Shown here: in pieces, positions 33,553 through 42,194 of the stretch | Position numbering within the stretch: the stretch's first letter is position 1 | How the letters are laid out: each line of letters begins with the position of its first letter | NCBI RefSeq assembly: GCF_018885265.1 | Contig: NZ_CP076538.1 | Span: forward strand, 5,182,001-5,246,000 | DNA from: Amycolatopsis aidingensis | GTDB lineage: Bacteria; Actinomycetota; Actinomycetes; Mycobacteriales; Pseudonocardiaceae | Length of the DNA stretch: 64,000 nucleotides | Direction of reading: 5' to 3' | Notes under the pieces: generated by a model | Database searches by the model: none | The model's input: only the letters and a program-made list of their open reading frames with translations | Told to the model about the DNA's origin: nothing | Position numbers and translations under genes: made by a program

Positions 33553-35876
33553 ACCACGAACACCTGACCGAACTGCCCGGTACCCCGTGGCGGGTCTGGC
33601 GGGACGGGCTGCTGCGCTCGGCCGGTTTCCCGGTGGACGTGCTGGAGTCCTTCGCGGCGCCGGAATGCGCCGAGGTGGCCGATGCGCACCTGGAAGGGTC
33701 GGCTGCGGATACCGAGTTCACCGCGGCCTTCGACGCCGCAACGGTCGCGCTCGGCAGGGCCGTGTACGCGGTGTCCGCCGACCCGCGTTTCCGCGAGGCC
33801 ATCACCTGGCAGAACCCCGGCGCGCTGAACGGTCCCGCGGGCGTACTGCGAGACGGCCCGGACGCTCCGCGCAACGAACGGCGCCGCAGGCGGGAGGAGG
33901 TGGTGGCCAAGTACGCCCAGCGTTACAGCGGGAAGAACGACACCATCGGCTTCTTCGGTCCGATGTGCTGGGTGGAGGTGGACGCGGCCGCGCCGCCGCT
34001 GACCGGCGGCCACGGCCCCGGGCTGACCGGGGTACGCCGGGTGTTCTTCGAATGGTGGGCGCTGGTCGCGGTGGCCGAGAGCATCGCGGCGGACGACGCG
34101 GTCCGGCCGTGGCTGCCGGTGGCACTGCAACCCCAGCTCACCGTCGAGGGGCGCAGGCTACTGGCCCCCGGCAGGAAGCCGGTGGAACTCTCCCCCGCAC
34201 AGGCGGCCGTGCTGTCCCGCTGCGACGGCCGGAGCACCGCACACGAGGTCGCCCGCGCGTGCGTGGCCGACCAGGAATCCGGCATCCGCCGGGAGTCCGA
34301 TGTGGACGCATTGCTGGAGCTGTTCGCCCGGCAGGAGACCATCCGGTGGGAGTTCGTGCTGCCGATGAACCTCGCCGCGGAGGACGAGCTGCACCGCCAG
34401 GTGACCGCCATCGGCGACGAACGAGCCAGGAAGCGGGCCGCCGCGACGCTGGCCAGGATGCGCGCGGCGCGGGACGCACTGGCCGCGGCCGCGGGCCCGG
34501 AGGCGGTCGCCGCGGCCATGGCGACGCTGGAGTCGGAGTTCACCGAGATCACCGGCCGGACCGCGCAGCACCGCGCGGGCCAGACCTACGCCGGGCGCAC
34601 CCTGTGCCATCTCGAGACCGCAAGGGACGCGGAGTTCTCCTTCGGCGGCAAGGTGCTCGCCGCGCTCGCGCCGCTCGATCCGCTGCTGCGGTCCACCCGC
34701 TGGCTGACCAGCACCCTGGCCGGTACCTACCGGGCGGAGCTGACCGGGCTGCACGCGGAGCTGGCCGCCGAGCTCGGCAGCACCGAGGTGCCCTTCGCCC
34801 AGCTGTGGTTCCTCGGTCTCGGCTCCCTGTTCGGCGCGCAGCGGCCCGCCGACGCGGTGATCGAGGAGTTCGGCAGGCGCTGGACCAAGGTGCTCGGGCT
34901 GGACAACCTCGAACCGGGCACCGACCGGCTCGACCTGAGCACGGCCGCGCTGGCCGAGGCGGTGGCCGCGGAGTTCGGGGAGGCCGGACCTGGCTGGGCC
35001 ACCTCCCGGCTGCACGCCCCGGACGTGCACCTGTGCGCGCCCAGCACCGAGGCACTCGCCCGCGGCGAGTTCGACGTGGTGCTCGGCGAGCTGCACATCG
35101 GGATGCCCGCGCTGGACACCGACTTCTTCCGGCTCGGGCATCCGGACCCCGGGCGGCTGCTCGCGGCGATGCGCTCCGAGCTGCCAGCGGGCAGGGCGCA
35201 TCCGCTGCTGCCACCGGACTGGCCGAAGCAGTGCGCCCGCAACGCCGACTGGATGTACGGGCCGGAGGACGTGCAGCTCGGCTTCACCGCGGCGCCGGGC
35301 GCCGACCCGGATCGGCTGCTGCCGATCACCGCGCTCACCGTCGTCCCCGGCGCGGACGGCACGCTGCTGGCCCGCGCGCCGGACGGCAGGCAGTGGCCGC
35401 TGCTGGAGATGTTCGCCAGCTTCGTCGGCACCCATGCCTTCGACACCTGGAAACTGGCCGGTTCCGACGGGCACACCCCGCGGGTCACCGTGGACGGCCT
35501 GGTGCTGGTCCGCCGGACCTGGCGCTGCACGGTGGCCGGAACCGGACTCACCGAGGTGAGCGGGGAGCGGGACCGCTACCTCGCGGTACGCCGCTGGGCC
35601 AGGGACCTCGGCCTGCCACAGCGGGTGTTCGTCCGGGTCGGTACCGAGATCAAGCCCTGCTTCGCCGACCTGACCAGCCCGGTGTTCACCCGCATCCTGT
35701 GCACCCTGTTGCGTTCGGCGCGGCGCGCGGGCGGTCCGGACACCGAGGTCGCCGTGACCGAGATGCTGCCCACTCCGGACCAGGCGTGGCTCACCGACGC
35801 CGAGGGCAGGCGGTACTGCTCCGAACTGCGCCTGCACGTGTCCGACCCGGCGGGGAGGGAGGACGGCAATGCCTGA
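33549..35876 (+). CDS. LanB-like protein (lantibiotic dehydratase N-domain), copy 1
   Basis: A 775-aa protein. The segment KYAQRYSGKNDTIGFFGP (~residues 118-135) and the regions around LFARQETIRWEFVLPMN, AGQTYAGRTLCHLE and the C-terminal RVFVRVGTEIKPCFADLTSP match the large N-terminal (glutamylation) domain of class I lanthipeptide dehydratases. In that family the domain takes an amino acid from aminoacyl-tRNA. The small elimination domain is absent, as in split LanB proteins and PEARL ligases. No precursor peptide was found nearby. ATG 33549 overlaps the KS stop. It is a paralogue of the next gene over its full length. Role in the NRPS pathway unknown; tRNA-dependent amino-acid transfer is inferred. 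Confidence 0.72.
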   Translation: MNHEHLTELPGTPWRVWRDGLLRSAGFPVDVLESFAAPECAEVADAHLEGSAADTEFTAAFDAATVALGRAVYAVSADPRFREAITWQNPGALNGPAGVLRDGPDAPRNERRRRREEVVAKYAQRYSGKNDTIGFFGPMCWVEVDAAAPPLTGGHGPGLTGVRRVFFEWWALVAVAESIAADDAVRPWLPVALQPQLTVEGRRLLAPGRKPVELSPAQAAVLSRCDGRSTAHEVARACVADQESGIRRESDVDALLELFARQETIRWEFVLPMNLAAEDELHRQVTAIGDERARKRAAATLARMRAARDALAAAAGPEAVAAAMATLESEFTEITGRTAQHRAGQTYAGRTLCHLETARDAEFSFGGKVLAALAPLDPLLRSTRWLTSTLAGTYRAELTGLHAELAAELGSTEVPFAQLWFLGLGSLFGAQRPADAVIEEFGRRWTKVLGLDNLEPGTDRLDLSTAALAEAVAAEFGEAGPGWATSRLHAPDVHLCAPSTEALARGEFDVVLGELHIGMPALDTDFFRLGHPDPGRLLAAMRSELPAGRAHPLLPPDWPKQCARNADWMYGPEDVQLGFTAAPGADPDRLLPITALTVVPGADGTLLARAPDGRQWPLLEMFASFVGTHAFDTWKLAGSDGHTPRVTVDGLVLVRRTWRCTVAGTGLTEVSGERDRYLAVRRWARDLGLPQRVFVRVGTEIKPCFADLTSPVFTRILCTLLRSARRAGGPDTEVAVTEMLPTPDQAWLTDAEGRRYCSELRLHVSDPAGREDGNA

Positions 35877-38613
35877 GGTTTTCAGGGGTACCCGGATGCC
35901 CTCCGCGAGCGCCGTGCTGTTCTGCTTCCCTCCCGCCGGGTCCGGACCGGAGCCGTTCCAGGACTGGCTGCCACGCCTTCCATCCACTGTGGACATCAGG
36001 GTGCTCGCCGTCCCGGCGGACGCGGAGATGATCGCCGAGGCCGTGCTGGCCGAGGCGGACCGGCCCTATGCCTGCTACGGCCACGGCGACGGTGGCCTGC
36101 TCGCCCTCGACGTGCTCGGGTTACTGCGCGACCGGGGCGGCCCGTCGCCGCTGCGCTGCTACCTCGGTGGTCCCCGCCCGCCGGAGCGGCCCGAGCCGCC
36201 ACCGGCCCCGCTGGTCGACCTCACCGGCGCCGCGGACCTCACCGGCTCCCTCGCCACCGACCTGGACCAGGCCCTCGCCCCCGGGGTGCGGCTGGTGCCG
36301 CTGCCGGGGACCCATTGGCAGGTCTGGTCGGCCGGGATGCTGCGCACAGCCGGATTCCCCGCCCAAGGGCTGGACCTGCTCGGCGCGCCGGACTGCGCGG
36401 CCGTCGCGGACGCGCACCTGGACGGACACACCGGCCGGGAGGACTTCCTCTCCGCCTTCGGCACGGCGGCCCGCGCGGTCGGCACCCGCCTCGCCGGGGT
36501 GGCGGCCGACCCGCTGTTCCGGGAGGCGGTGAGCTGGCAGAACCCCGGCGCGGTGACGGCGCTGGACAAGCTCGCCGCGGCCGACCCGAGCGGCCCGAGC
36601 ACCAGCAAGCGGCGGGAGCGGGAGAAGATCGTCGCGCGTTACTGGTCCCGGTACTGCGGCAAGAACGACAGCATCGGGTTCTTCGGGCCGGTCTGCTGGG
36701 CCGAGGTGGCCGATGGCGCGGAGGCAGTGCGTGCCGAACCGGGCCCGGAACTGCTACGCAGGCGCATGGTGCGGCTGGAATGGTGGGCGCTGACCGCCTT
36801 CGCCGACTCCTACGGCACCGATCCGCGGGTCCGCGCCTGGTACCCACTCGGCTTACAGCCGCACCACGCGCTGCGGGAGGGGACCCTGCTGCGTCCTGCC
36901 GACCCTCCGCTGCGGCTGCGCCCCGCCGAGGCCACCGTACTGGCGCTGTGCGATGGGAGCAGGCCGGCATGCGAGATAGCCCGGCTCGCCATCGCCGACC
37001 CGGACTCGGGGCTGCGCAAGGAAAGCGACGTCTACCTGCTGGCGGACCGGCTACGCAGGCAGGGCCTGCTGCGCTGGCGGCTCGACCTGCCCTATGACCT
37101 CACCGCGGAGGAGTTCCTGCGCTCCTGGATCGACCGGATCGGCGACCAGGCCGTACGGGAACGGGTCGCCACTGACTTCCGGCGGATCGGTGCGGCCAGG
37201 GACCGCCTGGCCGCCGCGGCCGGCGATGCCGACCTGGTCCGGGCAGCCATGACCGGGCTGGACACGGAGTTCCGCGCGATCACCGGGATGCCGCCGCGGC
37301 AGCGGGCAGGCGAGACCTACGCGGGCCGCGCGCTGTGCTACGAGGACACCGAACGGGACCTGGAGCTGACCGTCGGCGAGCCGGTGCTGGCGGCGCTGGC
37401 CGGGCCGCTGGACCTGCTGCTGCGGGCGGCGCGCTGGCTCACCGTTGCCGTCGCCGATGCCTACCGGGACGCCTTCCGCGTGCTGTACAAGGAACTCGCC
37501 GAGGAACTCGGTACCGGCAGCGTGCCGCTTGGCGAGCTGTGGTTTCTTGCCAACGGCCTGGTCTACGGCGTCGGCGAGCGGCCGGTGGACGCGGTGATGG
37601 CCGAGTTCGTCCGGCGCTGGTCCGGCCTGCTCGGCCTCGACTCCGGCACGGATGGTGCCCGCCGGATCCAGCTCAGCTCAGCCGAGCTGGACGGGCCCGC
37701 CGCGCGGGCCTTCCCCGCCGAGGGACCGGGCTGGTCCGGGGGGCGGCTGCACAGCCCGGACCTGAACCTGTGCGCGGCGAGTGTGGACGAGCTGCGGCGC
37801 GGCGAGTTCACCGCCGTGCTCGGCGAGCTGCACGCCGCATGGCTGACCTGCTCGTCCGGGTTCTTCGTGGACTTCCACCCCGACCGCGCGGCGCTGGTCG
37901 ATGCCGTGCACCGGGATCTCGGGCACCGCACCGTACCGCTGTATCCCACCGACTTCCCGATGCTCACCGCCCGCCTTGCCGACCTGCTGGTCGGACCGGA
38001 GGACCGGCGGGTAGGGCACGCACCGGCCCCGGTATGGGACCCGGAACGGGTGCTCCCGGTCAGCGGGCTCACCGTGACCGAACGGGAGGGTGAGCTGCTG
38101 GCCAGCGATGAGCACGGGAACTCCTGGCCGCTGGTCGAGCTGTTCGGCGAGTTCCTCGGCACCTTCACCGCGGACGCCTACAAGCTGGTCGGCTCCGCAG
38201 CGCACACGCCGCGGATCAGCATCGACCGGCTGGTGGTGGCGCGCGAGACCTGGCGCACCACCATCGAAGCCACCGGACTGTCCGATGTAGACGACTACGC
38301 CGGGCGCTACCTCGCGGCCCGCAGGCTCCGCCGCGGGCTGGGCCTGCCGGAACGGGTGTTCGTCAAGATCGGCACCGAGACCAAGCCGTGCTACCTGGAT
38401 CTCACCAGCCCGGTGTCGGTCTCCGCACTGTGCACCATGCTGCGTACCGCGCGCGGGACGCACGGGCCGGAGGTGCCGGTCACGATCACCGAGCTGCTGC
38501 CAACCCCCGAACAGGCATGGGTCACCGACGCCGAAGGGCGCCGCTACTACTCGGAGCTGCGGCTGCACGTGCGGGACCCGCGCACCGCAGCCCGGCAGGG
38601 GAGCCACCGATGA
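35869..38613 (+). CDS. Degenerate thioesterase fused to LanB-like protein, copy 2
   Basis: A 914-aa fusion. Residues ~10-150 are a shortened type II thioesterase-like domain: VLFCFPPAGSGPEPFQDW is the usual start, but the nucleophile motif GHSxG reads GHGDG, with Gly73 in place of Ser, so it cannot act as a normal hydrolase. The rest, from LPGTHWQVWSAGMLRTAGF, is collinear with the LanB-like protein at 33549 (RYCGKNDSIGFFGP; AGETYAGRALCYED; RVFVKIGTETKPCYLDLTSP). The thioesterase domain may now only bind a carrier protein or acyl chain and hold the LanB part at the assembly line. ATG 35869 overlaps the upstream stop by 8 bp; its own stop overlaps the next start. Confidence 0.72.
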   Translation: MPEVFRGTRMPSASAVLFCFPPAGSGPEPFQDWLPRLPSTVDIRVLAVPADAEMIAEAVLAEADRPYACYGHGDGGLLALDVLGLLRDRGGPSPLRCYLGGPRPPERPEPPPAPLVDLTGAADLTGSLATDLDQALAPGVRLVPLPGTHWQVWSAGMLRTAGFPAQGLDLLGAPDCAAVADAHLDGHTGREDFLSAFGTAARAVGTRLAGVAADPLFREAVSWQNPGAVTALDKLAAADPSGPSTSKRREREKIVARYWSRYCGKNDSIGFFGPVCWAEVADGAEAVRAEPGPELLRRRMVRLEWWALTAFADSYGTDPRVRAWYPLGLQPHHALREGTLLRPADPPLRLRPAEATVLALCDGSRPACEIARLAIADPDSGLRKESDVYLLADRLRRQGLLRWRLDLPYDLTAEEFLRSWIDRIGDQAVRERVATDFRRIGAARDRLAAAAGDADLVRAAMTGLDTEFRAITGMPPRQRAGETYAGRALCYEDTERDLELTVGEPVLAALAGPLDLLLRAARWLTVAVADAYRDAFRVLYKELAEELGTGSVPLGELWFLANGLVYGVGERPVDAVMAEFVRRWSGLLGLDSGTDGARRIQLSSAELDGPAARAFPAEGPGWSGGRLHSPDLNLCAASVDELRRGEFTAVLGELHAAWLTCSSGFFVDFHPDRAALVDAVHRDLGHRTVPLYPTDFPMLTARLADLLVGPEDRRVGHAPAPVWDPERVLPVSGLTVTEREGELLASDEHGNSWPLVELFGEFLGTFTADAYKLVGSAAHTPRISIDRLVVARETWRTTIEATGLSDVDDYAGRYLAARRLRRGLGLPERVFVKIGTETKPCYLDLTSPVSVSALCTMLRTARGTHGPEVPVTITELLPTPEQAWVTDAEGRRYYSELRLHVRDPRTAARQGSHR

Positions 38614-41600
38614 CGGCCGTGCGGACACCGGAGACCGGACCGGCGCGCTGGGGCCGCGGCGCCGAGGTGGAGTACCCGGAGTCCACCATCGGCGAGCTGG
38701 TGCGGGCGTGGATCGAGCACACCCCGGACGCCGTGGCCGTGCGGCAGTGGGAAACCCGGCTCAGCTACGCCGAGCTCGGCAGGGCCGCGAACGCACTGGC
38801 CGTCCGGCTGGCCGAACTCGGCGTCGGGCCGGAAACGCGGGTCGGCATCGCGCACGGTCGCGGCCCGGGCCTGGTCACCGCCGTGCTCGGGGTCCTGCTC
38901 GCCGGTGGCGCCTACCTGCCACTCGACCCCACCCTGCCCCGCCGCAGGCTGCTGGACATGCTCGCCGACGCCGGTGCGGAGCTGGTGCTCGCCGACGCGG
39001 CGGGCGAGGCCGCGCTGGAAGGTGCAGGCCGCCGCCTGCTGCGCGTACCGGAACCGCCGCGGGAGCCGGTGGCACCGCACCCCTGCCCCGCCCTGCCGGG
39101 CAACGCCGCGTACGTGCTGTACACCTCGGGCTCGACCGGGCGGCCCAAGGGGGTCGTGGTCGGGCACCGCTCGGTGGTGTCCCTTGCCAGCGCGTTCGGC
39201 CCGGCCACCGCTGCCGGACCGGGCAGTGTCACCCTCGCCTTCGCCGCGATCTCCTTCGACGTCTCGGTCAGCGATCTGCTCGTTCCCCTTGCCTGCGGCG
39301 GGACCGTGGCGCTGGCAGGCGAGCCGGAACGCGCCGATGTGGCCAGCCTGCAACGGTTCGCCGAGGCGCATGCGCCGACCAGGGGCAGCATCCCGGTGGC
39401 CCTGCTGCCGCTGCTCGACCCGGAACGGCTGCCCAGCCTGCGCACCCTGCTCACCGGATCGGAGGCCCCCGGCCCGGAACAGGTGCTGCGCTGGACCGGC
39501 TCCGCCGACCAGCCGCGGCGGACGTTCACCAACCTCTACGGTCCGACGGAGACCTGCGTGCAGGTCACCGCGTTCCGCGCCGAGGGCAGCTGGGACCGGC
39601 CACTGCCGATCGGGCGCCCGCTGCCCAACCACCGGGTGTACGTGGTGGACGAGCGGCTGCGGCCGGTACCTGCGGGCGGCGAGGGCGAGCTGCTCGTCGG
39701 CGGCGCCGGGCTCGCCCGCGGCTATCTCGGGCAGCCGGGGCTGACCGCGAGCCGGTTCGTGCCCGATCCGGTCGGCGGTGCGCCGGGCGAGCGGGTGTAC
39801 CGGACCGGCGACCTGGTGCGCTGGCAGCCGGACGGCACCCTGCTGTTCCTCGGCCGGGCCGACCGGCAGGTGAAGATCCGCGGGCAGCGGGTGGAGATCG
39901 GCGAGATCGAGGCCGTGCTGCGGGCGCACGAGTCGGTCGGGCACTGCGTGGTGGACGCGGCGCCCGGCCCGCGGGGACCGGAACTGGTTGCCTTCGTCGT
40001 CCCGGCACCGGAGGCTACCGCGCCCGGCCCGGACGCGCTGCGCGAGCACTGCCGACTGCGGCTGCCCGGCGCCATGGTGCCCCGGATCCGGGTCCTGGAC
40101 GCCCTGCCGCTGAACGCATCCGGCAAGGTGGACCTGGCGCGGCTGCACCGGATGACCGCCCGGCCCGCTTCCCGGCAGGGGCCCGCGGCGGCAACACCGG
40201 TCGAGCGGGCGGTGGCCGCGCACTGGCGTGCCCTGCTCGGCGGGGACGGTGAGCCGGGCCTCGCGGACGACTTCTTCGCAGGCGGCGGCCATTCGGTCAC
40301 CGCCATGCGCCTGGTCGCGGCGCTGCGTACCGAGCTGCGCAGGGACATCGCCGTTGAGGACGTGCTCGCCGGGCGCACCCTGGCCGGGATCGCGGGGCGG
40401 GTGGCCGCCGCGGCCGAACTCACCGGGCCGGACGGCTGGTACGGCACCCCGCCACGGCTGTCTCCAGCCCAGCGCCGGTTGTGGCTGCTGGACCGGTACG
40501 CGCCGGACACCGCCGCCTACAACATCGCGATGGCCGAACGGCTGCACGGACCGCTGGATCCCGCGGCGCTGCGGGCGGCGTTGCGCGCGGTCGCCACCCG
40601 CCAGGAGGTGCTGCGCTGGCGCATCCCGGCCGCGGCGGGTGTGCCGTACGCCGCGGTGGACCCGCCGGGCGAGCCGCCGCTGGCCGTGACCGACCTCACC
40701 GGACTGCCCGAGCCGGCCAGGGAAACGGCGCTGGCCGACCGGCTGGCCGCCGCCGCGCGGGTCCCGTTCGACCTCGCTGGTGGTCCACTGTGGAGGGTCC
40801 AGCTGTACGTGCTCGGCGAACGGGAGCACGTACTCGCGATCACCGCGCACCACACGGTGTTCGACGGGTGGTCGCAGGACCTGGTCTACCGCGACCTTGC
40901 CGCCGCCTACGCGCAGGCATGCGAGCGCGGGACGGCCGCCCTCGACCCGCTGCCTGCGGGTTTCGCCGACTACGTCGCCTGGCGCGAGCAACGCAGGCAG
41001 CGCAGGGCCGAGGAGGACCTGGCCTGGTGGGTGCGGCACCTGCGGGACGTGCCTGCCACCCTGAACCTCCCTGCCGACCGGCCGCGCCCCGCCGAGCAGA
41101 CCTTCCGCGGTGCCGCCGCGCACCGGCGGCTCGACCGGCGGACCAGCGCCGCGGTCAACGCACTCGGCGCCCGGCTCGGGGCCACCGCATCTGCGGTACT
41201 GATGGCCGCGCTCGGGCTGGTGCTGCGGCGGATCACCGGGCAGCGCGAGTTCGTGGTCGGCACCCCGGCCGTGGACCGCAGGCATGCCGATTTCCAGGAC
41301 ATGGTCGGATTCTTCGTCGAGATCATCCCGCTGCGGGTCGAGGTGACCGAGGAGACGCCGTTCACCGAGCAGGTGACCGCCATGCGGGACGAGCTGCTTA
41401 CCGCGCTCGCGCATCCGGAGATCTCGCTGGAGGAACTCGTCGGCGCGCTGGGCGCGGGCGGGGCGGCCGACCGCAACCCGGTCGCACAGGTCATGTTCAA
41501 CATGTTCAACTTCACCGCACCCCAGCTGCGGCTGCCCGGTCTGCGGGCCGAGCCGGTGCCGGTCGGGGTACCCGGATCACCCTTCGACCTGACCGTGTAC

Positions 41601-42194
41601 GGGCAGGAACGGGACGGCCGGATCGGCATCGACCTGGTCTACAACCCCGATCTGTTCACGGCCGACCGGATGGAAGCGCTGCTGGCGGGCTACCTCGCGG
41701 TGCTGCGTGCCCTGGTGTCCACACCGGACGCCGCCATCGGCTCGGTGGAGCTGCCTGGCGAGCGGCGGCTGGCCACCCCGGCGGCCACGGCGAGCCCCGC
41801 GCCACCCGCGGCCGCGGTGTCCCGCACCGCCGCCTCGTCCCCCGCACCCGGCGGTGCCGGCCCGGAGACCGCGACCGAGCGGGCGATCGCGGAGGTGTGG
41901 TGCGCGGTGCTGGGGCTTCCTGAGGTCGGTGCGACCGAAAGTTTTTTCGAGGTCGGTGGCAGCTCGATGGCGGCCGCCGAGGTACAGGACCGGCTGCGGG
42001 ACCGGCTCGGCGTGGCCGTGCGGCTGGTGGAGTTGTTCCGGTTCCCCACAGTGCGCACGCTGGCGGCGCATGTGGACGGTGCGGGCAGCACAACCGGTGC
42101 CGCCGCGCTGGACCGGGCGGCCCGGCGGAGCGCGGCCCGGCGAACCCGGGCGCGGCACCGGCCGCAGGCGAGTGATCAGGGAGGCATCCAGTGA
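38610..42194 (+). CDS. NRPS A-PCP-C-PCP
   Basis: A 1194-aa protein. Adenylation domain ~25-520 (YTSGSTGRPKG, ISFDVSVSD, NLYGPTETCV, YRTGD, NASGKVD), PCP1 ~530-600 (FFAGGGHSV), condensation domain ~615-1040 with intact AHHTVFDGWS, PCP2 ~1095-1165 (FFEVGGSSM). The second carrier has no A domain in this protein, so it must be loaded in trans. By-eye pocket code D-V-S-S-L-G-L-V-Q, no confident substrate. The tail LDRAARRSAARRTRAR resembles that of the A-PCP protein at 30308 and precedes a KS protein again. ATG 38610 lies within the stop of the LanB-like gene. Confidence 0.92.
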   Translation: MTAVRTPETGPARWGRGAEVEYPESTIGELVRAWIEHTPDAVAVRQWETRLSYAELGRAANALAVRLAELGVGPETRVGIAHGRGPGLVTAVLGVLLAGGAYLPLDPTLPRRRLLDMLADAGAELVLADAAGEAALEGAGRRLLRVPEPPREPVAPHPCPALPGNAAYVLYTSGSTGRPKGVVVGHRSVVSLASAFGPATAAGPGSVTLAFAAISFDVSVSDLLVPLACGGTVALAGEPERADVASLQRFAEAHAPTRGSIPVALLPLLDPERLPSLRTLLTGSEAPGPEQVLRWTGSADQPRRTFTNLYGPTETCVQVTAFRAEGSWDRPLPIGRPLPNHRVYVVDERLRPVPAGGEGELLVGGAGLARGYLGQPGLTASRFVPDPVGGAPGERVYRTGDLVRWQPDGTLLFLGRADRQVKIRGQRVEIGEIEAVLRAHESVGHCVVDAAPGPRGPELVAFVVPAPEATAPGPDALREHCRLRLPGAMVPRIRVLDALPLNASGKVDLARLHRMTARPASRQGPAAATPVERAVAAHWRALLGGDGEPGLADDFFAGGGHSVTAMRLVAALRTELRRDIAVEDVLAGRTLAGIAGRVAAAAELTGPDGWYGTPPRLSPAQRRLWLLDRYAPDTAAYNIAMAERLHGPLDPAALRAALRAVATRQEVLRWRIPAAAGVPYAAVDPPGEPPLAVTDLTGLPEPARETALADRLAAAARVPFDLAGGPLWRVQLYVLGEREHVLAITAHHTVFDGWSQDLVYRDLAAAYAQACERGTAALDPLPAGFADYVAWREQRRQRRAEEDLAWWVRHLRDVPATLNLPADRPRPAEQTFRGAAAHRRLDRRTSAAVNALGARLGATASAVLMAALGLVLRRITGQREFVVGTPAVDRRHADFQDMVGFFVEIIPLRVEVTEETPFTEQVTAMRDELLTALAHPEISLEELVGALGAGGAADRNPVAQVMFNMFNFTAPQLRLPGLRAEPVPVGVPGSPFDLTVYGQERDGRIGIDLVYNPDLFTADRMEALLAGYLAVLRALVSTPDAAIGSVELPGERRLATPAATASPAPPAAAVSRTAASSPAPGGAGPETATERAIAEVWCAVLGLPEVGATESFFEVGGSSMAAAEVQDRLRDRLGVAVRLVELFRFPTVRTLAAHVDGAGSTTGAAALDRAARRSAARRTRARHRPQASDQGGIQ

